From positions 1 through 64,000 of the forward strand of contig JAIUOK010000009.1 of assembly GCA_020161245.1 (NCBI GenBank): a DNA stretch of 64,000 bases. The letters run 5' to 3'. Position 1 is the first letter of the stretch, and each line of letters opens with the position of its first letter. Made by a program: the position numbers and the translations under genes. Under the pieces are notes generated by a model, which was not told the origin of the DNA, did not search any database, and saw nothing but the letters and a program-made list of their open reading frames with translations. This DNA is from Actinomycetota bacterium (GTDB taxonomy: Bacteria; Actinomycetota; Actinomycetes; S36-B12; CAIYMF01). Of the stretch, positions 34,588 through 42,639 are shown piece by piece.

Positions 34588-36444
34588 ATGACGACGACGC
34601 ACCAGACCGTCCCGGCGACGGCGGAGGACGGCGCTGGGTCGCCGCCGCGTGCCACCACCATCGTCGCTTTCGCGACGGTACTGGTGCTGGCAGCGCTCGC
34701 CGTTCTGGCGCACTGGCTCGTCTTCTGGCGGCTCATGCCGCTGAGCATGAGCGACCTCTGGGTATTCCGAGAGGGTGGGCGCCTGATCGCCGAGGGCTCG
34801 TCGCTGTACTCCGTCCGTTTCGACCCCGGTTACTGGACCCTTCCGCCGTTCGCCGGGATCGCGTCGCTGCCGCTTCTCGTCCTGCCCGTCACTGCGCTGT
34901 TCCCCGCGTGGACCGCGCTCAACATCGTCGTGCTGGCCGGCGTCGTCGCCGTGTCGTTCCGGCCCCTGATCGGCCGGGCCGCGACTCCCGCTGGACGCGT
35001 CGCTGTGACGGCCGGCCTGTGCCTGGCAGCACTTGGCCTCACGCCTGTCTCCGAGACGCTCGGTCTGGGCCAGGTCGGCCTCGTGCTGCTGGCGCTGTGC
35101 CTCGCGGACGTCGCGCTCGTGGCGCCGTCGGGGTCGCGCTGTTCCGGTGTGCTGGTGGGCCTCGCGACCGCCTACAAGCTCACACCGGGGCTGTTCATCG
35201 TCCACTTCGCTGTGACCCGGCAGTGGCGTGCAGCCGTCACCGCGGCCGCGACGGCTGCCGGTTGCTGGACGATCACGGCGCTCGTGCTGCCGTCCGACAT
35301 GCGCGAGTACCTCCTCGGAGGCGTCATCCTGCGGACGAACCAGCAGATCGACGGGTTCGGGGACACCGTCTGGAACCAGTCGCTGCGCGGCCTGCTCGAT
35401 GGCATCGCGTCGCCCTGGTCGTCGCTGCTGTGGGCCCTCGCCTCGCTTCTCGTCGTCGCTGCCGCCGTGGCCGGGGCGCGGGCAGCGCACCGGGCGGGGA
35501 ACCACGTCGCTGTCGTAGGACTGCTCGGACTGGCGACCGTCTTGATCAGCCCGATCTCCTGGCACCACCACGCGACCTGGCTCATCCCGGCTCTGGCTGG
35601 CGCTGTCGGCGACGGCCGACGCATGGGCCGCGTCTACCTGACCTCGTGGCTCGCACTCGCCCTGATGGCCTCGCCGCGGGAAGCAGAGGCACTCCCGGAC
35701 CGGTTCGTCGTGCTCTACGCGGCGGTGTTCGCGCTTCTGCTCTGGGTCGTGACCCGTCCCGCTCCGAGCACGTTGAGCTCGTCACCGGCGCGCTATTACG
35801 ACGATGCGTACGAGCGCGTCATGTACACCGGCGTCGTCGGCTGGTACTCGCGCTGGGCCCACTCGCTGCTGGAACGGCCGTTCCGGCGCCAGCCGTCCGG
35901 CCGGGTTTTGGAGGTGGGCGCGGGCGCGGGCCAGCACGCACCGTACGTCGCGCAGTTCGACAGCTACCTGGAGACCGACGTCTCGGTGCCGGCCGGAGAT
36001 GTGGCGGTGCGCCACCTCAGTGCAGGGCCTGTCGAACGACGGCGACTCGATGCACAGGACCTGTCGGGCATCCCTGACAGCTCGATCGACAGGGTCATCG
36101 CCACGTGCCTGCTCGCACACCTCGACCAGCCCGGCCAGGCGCTCTCGGAATGGCGGCGCGTGACCCGACCCGGGGGCACGATCAGCATCTACGTCCCTGC
36201 CGAACCCGGCATGCTCCTACGCCTGGTGCGGCGGGTGGTCATGGTGCCCAAGTCGCGCGCACTCGGCCAGGACCACGAGCGCACTGTGTACCTCGACCAC
36301 CGCAACCACTACCCCGGCATGCGCTCGCTCATCGCCGAGGTCTTCGCCGACGACGACGTGCAGCGGCGCCGCTACCCGGTGCCGTTCGTCGGCTGGAACC
36401 TGTCGCTCTTCGACGTCGTGCACGTGCGGCGCAGCGAGCGGTGA
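34588..36444 (+). CDS. GT87 (DUF2029) mannosyltransferase-like protein fused to a SAM methyltransferase
   Basis: 618 residues in one uninterrupted frame. Residues 1-390 are a polytopic GT-C protein of the GT87 family (polyprenol-phosphate-mannose-dependent alpha-mannosyltransferases): about ten helices, an early loop acidic motif MSMSDLWVFREGGRLI, GLATAYKLTPGLFIVHFAVTRQWRA, and SPISWHHHATWLIPAL. Residues about 400-618 are a class I methyltransferase: RVLEVGAGAGQH (motif I, near 440), IDRVIATCLLAHLDQP, WRRVTRPGGTISIYVP. GT87 proteins normally end after the membrane part, so the fusion is unusual; it suggests a mannosyl glycan methylated at the membrane. Coupled to a second GT87 gene by a GTGA overlap. 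Confidence 0.88.
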   Translation: MTTTHQTVPATAEDGAGSPPRATTIVAFATVLVLAALAVLAHWLVFWRLMPLSMSDLWVFREGGRLIAEGSSLYSVRFDPGYWTLPPFAGIASLPLLVLPVTALFPAWTALNIVVLAGVVAVSFRPLIGRAATPAGRVAVTAGLCLAALGLTPVSETLGLGQVGLVLLALCLADVALVAPSGSRCSGVLVGLATAYKLTPGLFIVHFAVTRQWRAAVTAAATAAGCWTITALVLPSDMREYLLGGVILRTNQQIDGFGDTVWNQSLRGLLDGIASPWSSLLWALASLLVVAAAVAGARAAHRAGNHVAVVGLLGLATVLISPISWHHHATWLIPALAGAVGDGRRMGRVYLTSWLALALMASPREAEALPDRFVVLYAAVFALLLWVVTRPAPSTLSSSPARYYDDAYERVMYTGVVGWYSRWAHSLLERPFRRQPSGRVLEVGAGAGQHAPYVAQFDSYLETDVSVPAGDVAVRHLSAGPVERRRLDAQDLSGIPDSSIDRVIATCLLAHLDQPGQALSEWRRVTRPGGTISIYVPAEPGMLLRLVRRVVMVPKSRALGQDHERTVYLDHRNHYPGMRSLIAEVFADDDVQRRRYPVPFVGWNLSLFDVVHVRRSER

Positions 36445-37655
36445 CGGACTCGGGCCGCGGGCGCGCTCTCGTCTACGCGTGGATCGGGGTGCTCGTCGCT
36501 GCGGCGACCGTCGGCTGGATGTTCCAGACGCAGTTCATGTGGCGGTATCTGACGCTGACCGACTCCGACGTCCTGATCTTCCGGCAAGCGGCCGAGGCAG
36601 TGCGCGACGGGCTGCCGCTCTACGACCTGCGCTTCGGCGAGGTGGGCGGATGGACGTGGCCTCCGTTCGGGGCGCTCGCGGTGCTGCCGACCCTGCTGGT
36701 GCCGCTCGACCTGCTGCAGCCCGTGTCATACGTCATCAGCACAGCCTGCCTCGTCGTCGTCGTGTCGCTGTGCGCGCGCCCGCTGCTCGACCGTGCCCCC
36801 GATCGCCCCGGTCGCGCGCTGACCCTGATCGGCCTCACGCTGCTGGCGATCCCGCTCACCCCCGTCGCCGACACCTTGGGCCTCGGCCAGATCGGGCTGG
36901 TGCTGCTGCTGCTCGTGACGCTCGACTTCGTCGTGGTGGCGCGACGTGCACCGCGATGGCACGGCGTCCTGCTGGGCATCGCGACGGCGATCAAGGTGAC
37001 CCCCGGCCTGTTCGTCGTGCACCTGCTGGTCACCCGCCAGTGGCGCGCTGCCGCGACGGCGATCGCGACGACGCTGGCGTGCTGGCTGCTCGCGGCCGCC
37101 GTGCTCTGGCGCGACTCCGCCGACTACTGGGGGCGCGGCCTGCTGCTGTCCGTCAACGACAGGGTCGACGGGTTCGGCAGCTGGGTCTACAACCAGTCGT
37201 GGATGGGGCTCGTCGACGGCCTGACGCCGCCGTGGCCCACGGTGCTGTGGCTGCTGCTGTCGGCTGCGACCGTCGTCGTCGCGCTGCGGGCGTCCGCGCG
37301 CTCCCACCGGTCGGGCGACGCCGTCATGGTGCTCGGGCTCGTCGGGCTCGCCAGCGTGCTCGTGACGCCGATCGCGTGGCACCACCATGCCGTGTGGGTC
37401 GTGCCCGCGCTGCTCGCTGTCGTCAGTGACGGGAGGACGTCCTGGCGCACTGTCGGCGCGGGCGTCGTGGCGGTGCTCCTCATGGTGCCGTCACGGCTGC
37501 CCACGCTGCCGCCCGACCGCTACGTCGTCGAGTACGTCGCGCTGCTCGTGCTCATGCTGGTCGTCGTCGAGCGACGGGAAACCGCTGGGCCGCAAGCGAT
37601 CAGCGGCTCGCCGTCGCCACCCTCAGACCGAGCAGCACCAGGACAGTCCCGCTGA
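36441..37655 (+). CDS. GT87 (DUF2029) mannosyltransferase-like membrane protein
   Basis: 404 residues, about ten membrane helices, no methyltransferase domain. Closely similar to the first part of the preceding gene (compare GIATAIKVTPGLFVVHLLV, TRQWRAAATAIAT, TPIAWHHHAVWVVPAL), so the two arose by tandem duplication. The loop acidic residues after helix 1 (LTDSDVLIFRQAAEAVRDG) probably bind polyprenyl-phosphate-mannose. GTG start overlaps the upstream stop. Its last 56 bp overlap the 3' end of the convergent LysE gene; the C-terminal tail is disordered. Confidence 0.88.
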   Translation: MTDSGRGRALVYAWIGVLVAAATVGWMFQTQFMWRYLTLTDSDVLIFRQAAEAVRDGLPLYDLRFGEVGGWTWPPFGALAVLPTLLVPLDLLQPVSYVISTACLVVVVSLCARPLLDRAPDRPGRALTLIGLTLLAIPLTPVADTLGLGQIGLVLLLLVTLDFVVVARRAPRWHGVLLGIATAIKVTPGLFVVHLLVTRQWRAAATAIATTLACWLLAAAVLWRDSADYWGRGLLLSVNDRVDGFGSWVYNQSWMGLVDGLTPPWPTVLWLLLSAATVVVALRASARSHRSGDAVMVLGLVGLASVLVTPIAWHHHAVWVVPALLAVVSDGRTSWRTVGAGVVAVLLMVPSRLPTLPPDRYVVEYVALLVLMLVVVERRETAGPQAISGSPSPPSDRAAPGQSR

Positions 37656-38241
37656 TGTAGTCGAGACGACGACGGATCTTGGTCTTGCTGAACCAGGCGC
37701 TGGCCCGGCCGACCGTGTGGGCCAGGCCGAGATAGAGCACCAGCTCGACCGCCACCTGGATGGTGGCCAGCACCATCGTCGTGAGCAGGACGGGGCCGTC
37801 CTTGGGCACGAACTGCGGGTAGAAGGCGAACATGAACGCCGCAGCCTTCGGGTTCGCGAGCTGCACGATCAGGCCCTCGGCGAACGCGCCCTTGTCCGAG
37901 CGCGCGGCCGGAGGCTCGGGCAGGGCCTCGACACCGCCGCGGTCGCGCAGCGCCCAGCCCGAGCGCAGCGACTTGACCCCGAGGTAGACCAGGAAGACCG
38001 CGCCGACGACCTTGAGGACGACGAAGGCGGTCTCCGACGCGGCGACGAGCGCCGCGAGGCCCGCGCCTGCGGCGAGCGCCCAAATCCAGAGCCCGGCCTC
38101 GATCCCGAGGACGGTGGGGACTGCGGCGCGGAAGCCGTGCTGGCCGGCCCGCTGGAAGATCAGCGCCATGGCGGGGCCGGGGCTCGCAGCGATGACGAGC
38201 ACCGCGACGAGGAACGCCGGCAGCACGCTGATGATGTCCAC
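37600..38241 (-). CDS. LysE/RhtB family exporter
   Basis: 213 residues, six hydrophobic helices. Family marks: the N-terminal AVLVIAASPGPAMALIFQRAGQHGFRAA with the GP-containing loop, GVKSLRSGWAL in the middle, and VQLANPKAAAFMFAFYPQFV. These proteins export amino acids or related metabolites (Lys, Thr, homoserine). Start GTG 38241 gives family length. The substrate cannot be predicted. Confidence 0.92.
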   Translation of the reverse strand: MDIISVLPAFLVAVLVIAASPGPAMALIFQRAGQHGFRAAVPTVLGIEAGLWIWALAAGAGLAALVAASETAFVVLKVVGAVFLVYLGVKSLRSGWALRDRGGVEALPEPPAARSDKGAFAEGLIVQLANPKAAAFMFAFYPQFVPKDGPVLLTTMVLATIQVAVELVLYLGLAHTVGRASAWFSKTKIRRRLDYISGTVLVLLGLRVATASR

Positions 38242-38282
38242 CCGCGAAGCATGGCAGGTGGCCGCGCGCGGTCGCTCTGCGG

Positions 38283-39056
38283 TTACGCGAGCAGGGCCGC
38301 CATCAGCGCACCGGCGTAGACCGCAACCAGCCCACCGAGCTCGACGAGCCCGATCACCATGGGCTTGCGCGGGGTGCGCCCGACGACGAACGCGCGGACC
38401 GCCAGCACCACGAACGCGGGCACCAGCCACCAGCCCGACGGGAGCCCCCAGACGACGGCGAGCCCGGCCGCAGCCCCCACCGCGGCGACCGCGAAGGCGC
38501 GCGAGGCCAGCGCATAGCGGCGGTCGCGGCGCTCGCGGATCAGCGACTTCACGTGGAGGGTCGACCCCGTCAGTGCGAGCACCACCACGCCCGTGAGCAC
38601 CCACACGCGGGACGGGACGTCCGCGATCGGAGGGGGCACGAGCGACTGGGCACCCACCGAGACCGCCCACGTCACCGGCACCATAGCCGCGCACTCGAAG
38701 ACGAACACGAGGTCGTTGGTCAGCGCCCGCTCGTCGTTGCGGCGGGCGTACCCGAGGTTGACCAGGAAGAACACGGCGTAGACGGCGCCCACCCACACCA
38801 GCCACGGCCGGTGCCACAGCAGGACCGCCGACGGCAGGAGCGCGGCTGCCGACCAGACGAGCAGCGGACGGCGGAAGCGGTCCGGCCGGGTGGCACGGAC
38901 CATGCCGAACGCGGCGTACGACAGCGGGTAGACAGCGACCCAGGCGACCGCGAGCAGGAGGACGAGCGGGGTCCACGGGCTGACCAGTGCGCCGAGCAGG
39001 ACCGGCAGGGCCAGGAAGGCCCAGGCTCCGTGCTGCGGCGGGACGTACGACGACAT
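38283..39056 (-). CDS. YwiC-like membrane protein
   Basis: 257 residues, about eight helices. The start MSSYVPPQHGAWAFLALPVLLG contains the PQHGAW motif typical of the YwiC-like family, followed by PLSYAAFGMVRATRPDRFRRP and YARRNDERALTNDLVFVFECA. The PxHGAWa/NDE motif pair recalls UbiA-type prenyltransferases only weakly. No function is known. 41 bp upstream of LysE in the same direction. Confidence 0.85.
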   Translation of the reverse strand: MSSYVPPQHGAWAFLALPVLLGALVSPWTPLVLLLAVAWVAVYPLSYAAFGMVRATRPDRFRRPLLVWSAAALLPSAVLLWHRPWLVWVGAVYAVFFLVNLGYARRNDERALTNDLVFVFECAAMVPVTWAVSVGAQSLVPPPIADVPSRVWVLTGVVVLALTGSTLHVKSLIRERRDRRYALASRAFAVAAVGAAAGLAVVWGLPSGWWLVPAFVVLAVRAFVVGRTPRKPMVIGLVELGGLVAVYAGALMAALLA

Positions 39057-39111
39057 GAGCGCTCCGGACGAGCAACCCCCACCGGCGTCGACCCTAGCGC
39101 GCGGCGGCCCG

Positions 39112-40035
39112 CTACTCCTCGGGGGCGACGACGGGCGAGCTGCGGCTGCGCTGCGCCCAGACGACGCAGGCGATCACGATGCCCGCCGTGAGCACCGTCA
39201 GAGCGGTCACCTCCTCGCCGAGCCACCACGCCGACCACACCAGCGTGAGCGGCGCCTGCAGCTGCTGCACCTGCCCGCCGTACGCGGTGCCCGCGCGCGC
39301 CAGGCCGGCGTACCAGGCGAAGAAGCCCAGGTACATCGACGAGACGCCGAGCCCGATGAGCGCGGCCCACTCGCCGGACGTCGTGGCGTAGTCGGAGCTC
39401 GTCGCCGACCACAGCCACAGCGAGAGCGGCAGGGTCAGCGGGAGTGCGAGCACGACCACCCAGGAGATCACCTGCCAGCCGGGCATCTCACGGCTCACGG
39501 CCGCGCCCTCGACGTAGCACCACGACGACGAGAGCACGGCGCCGATGACGAGCAGGTCGGCGACGAGGTCGCCGCCCTCGGCCCCGCCGCGCGCGAGCGC
39601 GAACACGACGAGCGCCGCCGTGCCCGCTCCGGCCGCGAGCCAAAACTGCAGCGGCACGCGCTCCTTGCCGCGCAGCACGGCGAACAGGGCGGTCGTGAGC
39701 GGCATGAACGCCGCAATCACCGCCGCGTGCGCGGAGGTCGTGCGCTCGAGCGCCAGCGCGAGCAGGATCGGCCAGCCGAAGACGGCACCGAGCATGGTGA
39801 ACAGCAGCGGCCGCAGGAAGCGCCGCTCCGGCCACGGGACGCGCCGCACGGCGAGGACCAGCACGGCCAGCGCGCCCGCGATCACGGCGCGCCCTGTCGC
39901 GGTGAGGTACGGCGAGAAGCCGCCCACCGCGACCTTGGTCATCGGCACCGAGAACGAGAACAGCAGCACGCCGACGAAGGCCCACAGCAGCCCCGACCGC
40001 ACCATAGCTGCGCTGGTCCCGACGGCGGTGCTCAC
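39112..40035 (-). CDS. EamA/DMT-family transporter
   Basis: 307 residues with ten helices in two EamA repeats (start LLWAFVGVLLFSFSVPMTKVAVGGFSPYL; second repeat YLGFFAWYAGLARAGTAYGGQVQQLQAPLTLVWSAWWLGEEVT, quoted in part). The drug/metabolite transporter superfamily exports amino acids, purines or other metabolites; the substrate is not inferable. GTG 40035 is preferred: TAGGGT on the minus strand lies 8 nt upstream. A GTG at 40056 is an alternative. Confidence 0.88.
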   Translation of the reverse strand: MSTAVGTSAAMVRSGLLWAFVGVLLFSFSVPMTKVAVGGFSPYLTATGRAVIAGALAVLVLAVRRVPWPERRFLRPLLFTMLGAVFGWPILLALALERTTSAHAAVIAAFMPLTTALFAVLRGKERVPLQFWLAAGAGTAALVVFALARGGAEGGDLVADLLVIGAVLSSSWCYVEGAAVSREMPGWQVISWVVVLALPLTLPLSLWLWSATSSDYATTSGEWAALIGLGVSSMYLGFFAWYAGLARAGTAYGGQVQQLQAPLTLVWSAWWLGEEVTALTVLTAGIVIACVVWAQRSRSSPVVAPEE

Positions 40036-40043
40036 GGCCGCCG

Positions 40044-40049
40044 ACCCTA
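40044..40049 (-). promoter_or_regulatory. Candidate -10 (TAGGGT) of the EamA transporter
   Basis: TAGGGT on the minus strand ending 8 nt before the GTG at 40035, close to leaderless spacing. Confidence 0.35.
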
Positions 40050-40191
40050 GCCCCACGGCCCTGCGGAGGGACGCGTGTCACACCAGCATGTGCAGCGAAG
40101 CCGGCCCGTTCTGCGGCACAGCTGGTGCTACACGCGGACCGTCGGGCTGGTGCGGGCCCGGGACGAGGCGGGCGCCTAGGCTCGGGCGGAG

Positions 40192-40680
40192 ATGAGCGAC
40201 GTGGAGGGCGCAGTGCGGGCAGGGGCGATGATCGTGACGGCGGCGGCAGCCGCCCTGGTGCTGGCCGCGTGCGACAGCGGCGGCAGCCCGACGGCGACGT
40301 CGTCGAGCGCCGCGCCCTCGGCGTCGTCCACCTCAGCATCGGCCTCGCCCACGCCGGCCTCGACCACGCCGACCGCGAGCGCCTCGGCGTCGGGAAGCCC
40401 GACGCCGTCCGGGCCCGGCGGCGTCGTGGCGGCCTTCCAGCTGTGCGGCACCGCGCTGGCGCTGTCGGCCGGCTGGATCGGGCAGGTCTCCGCCGAGCAG
40501 CTGGCCGAGGGCCGCAACGCCTACGCCGACGCCCGCGACGCCTACACCGACGACGGCTCGGGGCTGCTGCAGAAGGCCGACGCCGTCGTGGCCGCGGTCG
40601 ACGCGCAGGACACGCCGTCGGTCATCACCACGGCCAAGGAGCTCGGCGCCGCCTGCCGGGAGTTCAACCCCGGCACCTGA
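40192..40680 (+). CDS. Putative lipoprotein of unknown function
   Basis: 162 residues. Signal sequence AGAMIVTAAAAALVLAAC with lipobox LAAC and lipidated Cys27; a long Ser/Thr/Pro/Ala linker (30-75) typical of cell-wall spanning lipoproteins, then a small helical domain with two cysteines (one in QLCGTALALSAGW, one in AACREF) that could form a disulfide. A TAGGCT hexamer lies 9 nt before the ATG. Family not recognised. Confidence 0.78.
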   Translation: MSDVEGAVRAGAMIVTAAAAALVLAACDSGGSPTATSSSAAPSASSTSASASPTPASTTPTASASASGSPTPSGPGGVVAAFQLCGTALALSAGWIGQVSAEQLAEGRNAYADARDAYTDDGSGLLQKADAVVAAVDAQDTPSVITTAKELGAACREFNPGT

Positions 40681-40692
40681 CCGCAGGCCCCG

Positions 40693-41073
40693 CTACGGCG
40701 CGGGCTGCTCCGCGGCCGCAGCGCCGGCGCCGGCTTCCCTACCCTGCTTCTCGGCGATCTCGGCCCGGACCCACTGCGTCACCTTGTGCTCGGCAACGAA
40801 CGACACGAACGGGATCGTGCCGGCGAGGACGACGAAGGCCATCCGCAGCACCGGCCAGCGCAGCCGCAGGCACAGGTCGAGCGCCACGATCACGTAGATC
40901 ATGTAGAGCCACCCGTGCGCGATGGCGACAGGCGCCGTGGTGTCGATGACCTTGAAGACGTACCGGAGCAGCATGCCCGCGACGAGCACGAGCAGCATGA
41001 CGCCGACGATCCACGCCATGACGCGGTAGCGCGTGAGCGCCTTCTCGACGGGCGGGACAGGTCCGGTGATCAC
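40693..41073 (-). CDS. DUF3817 integral membrane protein
   Basis: 126 residues, three to four helices. YRVMAWIVGVMLLVLVAGML, then IAHGWLYMIYVIVALDLCLRLRWP and AGTIPFVSFVAEHKV: the HGWLYM and IPFxSFxxE/H motifs define this actinobacterial family. Function unknown. GTG start at 41073. It ends 12 bp from the convergent lipoprotein gene. Confidence 0.88.
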   Translation of the reverse strand: MITGPVPPVEKALTRYRVMAWIVGVMLLVLVAGMLLRYVFKVIDTTAPVAIAHGWLYMIYVIVALDLCLRLRWPVLRMAFVVLAGTIPFVSFVAEHKVTQWVRAEIAEKQGREAGAGAAAAEQPAP

Positions 41074-41124
41074 GCGCGCGCCTCTCGCTGCTCGACGACG
41101 TGCCGCCCCTGCGCGGCACCGCCC

Positions 41125-41874
41125 CTAGTAGACCTCAGGCGCCGCGCGCCCGCCTGCGGCGGGGGGCGCGGCAGCGGCCGCCTCGGCCTCGGCCTCAGAG
41201 GCCTCGAGCCTCAGCCAGCGCAGCCACACGAACACCACGAAGGCCGCGAACACGATCCACTGCAGCGCATATCCGGCGTTGCGCAGCCGGAAGTCGCCCG
41301 TGCCCTGGCCGCCGAAGGGCGGGTTCACCGGCGTCGCAGCCACGGCCGGCTCAGGCTCCTGCGACGTCTCGGACACCCACCCCTGCACGTGCTCGTAGGG
41401 CAGATCGAGCCCCACCGCGGTGAGCCGGTCGGTCACGCCGTCGACCGGCGCTCCCGTCGTGCCCGGCTCGCCCTCGAACGGCTGCGCCAGCCCGCGGACG
41501 ACGACGGCGCCGGACGGCGCGGCCACCGCGGCGTCGTCGCGGCTGCGCACGGTGGCCCGCGCGACCGGCACGGCGGGGCCGTCGACAGGGATCACCGGCG
41601 TCACGACCCAGTAGCCCTCGCCGTGGTCGATGAGCACCTGGTGCTCCGGGTCCCACGTTCCGCGCACCACCACCGGGGTCCCGTACGCGGACGGGTCCGG
41701 CGCCGACGACGCCGTGAGGACGTCGGCCACCGGCACCGCGGGCCGCTCGGCAGTGGTGTCCTGCTCGGTGGCGCGCTGCCACTGCCAGTACGACATCCCG
41801 CCGAAGGCGATGATCGCGAGGACGGCGACGACCGTCAGCGCCAGCCAGCGCGGCGTCGCGAGCGTCCTGAGCAC
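41125..41874 (-). CDS. SURF1-family protein (cytochrome oxidase assembly)
   Basis: 249 residues with two membrane helices, one at each end (10-27 and about 208-226), and an extracytoplasmic domain between, the SURF1 layout. Family motifs: FGGMSYWQWQRA near the first helix, VVVRGTWDPEHQVLIDHGEGYWVVTP, and NAGYALQWIVFAAFVVFVWLR before the charged Ala/Glu tail. SURF1 helps insert haem a into cytochrome c oxidase. The start GTG 41874 follows TACCGT at 6 nt, so it is probably leaderless. Confidence 0.9.
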   Translation of the reverse strand: MLRTLATPRWLALTVVAVLAIIAFGGMSYWQWQRATEQDTTAERPAVPVADVLTASSAPDPSAYGTPVVVRGTWDPEHQVLIDHGEGYWVVTPVIPVDGPAVPVARATVRSRDDAAVAAPSGAVVVRGLAQPFEGEPGTTGAPVDGVTDRLTAVGLDLPYEHVQGWVSETSQEPEPAVAATPVNPPFGGQGTGDFRLRNAGYALQWIVFAAFVVFVWLRWLRLEASEAEAEAAAAAPPAAGGRAAPEVY

Positions 41875-41880
41875 GCCTCC

Positions 41881-41886
41881 ACGGTA
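41881..41886 (-). promoter_or_regulatory. Candidate leaderless -10 (TACCGT) of SURF1
   Basis: TACCGT on the minus strand, 6 nt before the GTG at 41874. Confidence 0.45.
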
Positions 41887-41927
41887 ACCGGCACGCCCCG
41901 GGGGCTGCGCCCCAGGAAGATGGGGGC

Positions 41928-42356
41928 ATGCCCGGAGATCTGCGCGTCCGCGGCTCGGTCGTCATCCCCGAGGCCGAGCTGTCCTGGCGCTTCTCCCGGT
42001 CGTCCGGCCCGGGCGGCCAGGGCGTGAACACCACCGACTCCCGCGTCGAGCTGCGCTGGGCCCTCGCCTCGTCGTCGGCCCTGGGCCCGGTGCTGCGCGA
42101 GCGCGCGCTGGAGCGCCTGGCCGACCGCCTCGTCGACGGCGAGGTGGTGGTGACGGCGTCGGAGCAGCGCAGCCAGTGGCAGAACCGGCTGGCAGCCGAG
42201 CGGCGCCTGGTGGATCTCGTGGCCGAGGCGATCGCGGCGCCGCCCCGCCCGCGCCGGCCGACCCGGCCCACGGCGGGATCGCGGGAGCGCCGGCTGGCGG
42301 CCAAGAAGCGGCGCGGCGACGTCAAGCGCCTGCGCAGAGGCGATCTGGAGGGCTGA
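41928..42356 (+). CDS. arfB: Alternative ribosome-rescue peptidyl-tRNA hydrolase ArfB
   Basis: 142 residues. SWRFSRSSGPGGQGVNTTDSRVELRW contains the release-factor GGQ motif (Gly29-Gly30-Gln31; quoted as part of a longer segment 19-44), and the C-terminus is the basic tail RERRLAAKKRRGDVKRLRRGD that enters the mRNA channel of stalled ribosomes. It releases nascent chains from non-stop complexes without a stop codon. There is no codon-recognition domain, as expected. The last codons lie inside a large hairpin shared with the convergent gene, giving both proteins the ending DLEG. Confidence 0.94.
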   Translation: MPGDLRVRGSVVIPEAELSWRFSRSSGPGGQGVNTTDSRVELRWALASSSALGPVLRERALERLADRLVDGEVVVTASEQRSQWQNRLAAERRLVDLVAEAIAAPPRPRRPTRPTAGSRERRLAAKKRRGDVKRLRRGDLEG

Positions 42357-42392
42357 CGCGTCGGAAGAGCGACGCGTCACCCCTCCAGATCG
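42341..42392. terminator. Large nested hairpin spanning the ends of two convergent genes
   Basis: Outer arms CGATCTGGAGGG and CCCTCCAGATCG (12 bp) and inner arms TGACGCGTCG and CGACGCGTCA (10 bp), one unpaired base between, GAAGAG loop. It covers the stop codons of both arfB and the small membrane protein gene. Also a member of a possible dispersed repeat (see 45003). Confidence 0.88.
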
Positions 42393-42637
42393 GGTGAATC
42401 GCCGGACGGCGCCGGCTGCGGCTTCGGCTTCTTGCGGTCGGTGGCGGCCTCGTCGAAGTCGACGCGCTTCATCTGCTTGTTCATGCTGCGGATGAGCAGC
42501 ACCACGGCGCCCGCCATGAACAGGACGGCGAGGAAGCCGAGGTAGCCCGGCGTCACGCGGTCGGGGTCGACGGCGGGAGAGGGCGACGGCGACGGCGCCC
42601 GGGACGCGAGCAGGACGAGCAGCGGGGCGGGACTCAC
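42377..42637 (-). CDS. Small single-span membrane protein linked to mca
   Basis: 86 residues from GTG 42637, two bases after the mca stop. Short Ser/Pro region, one hydrophobic helix (YLGFLAVLFMAGAVVLLI, about 33-50) and a basic cytoplasmic tail SMNKQMKRVDFDEAATDRKKPKP. Small proteins of this form commonly follow mca in Actinomycetota. No function is known. The C-terminal DLEG is encoded within the shared hairpin. Confidence 0.85.
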   Translation of the reverse strand: MSPAPLLVLLASRAPSPSPSPAVDPDRVTPGYLGFLAVLFMAGAVVLLIRSMNKQMKRVDFDEAATDRKKPKPQPAPSGDSPDLEG

Positions 42638-42639
42638 GG

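Noticed and set aside
34588..36444. GT87-methyltransferase fusion as a frameshift artefact
   Set aside because: The frame is continuous with normal codon use across the junction and both domains are complete; a lost stop codon remains a minor possibility.
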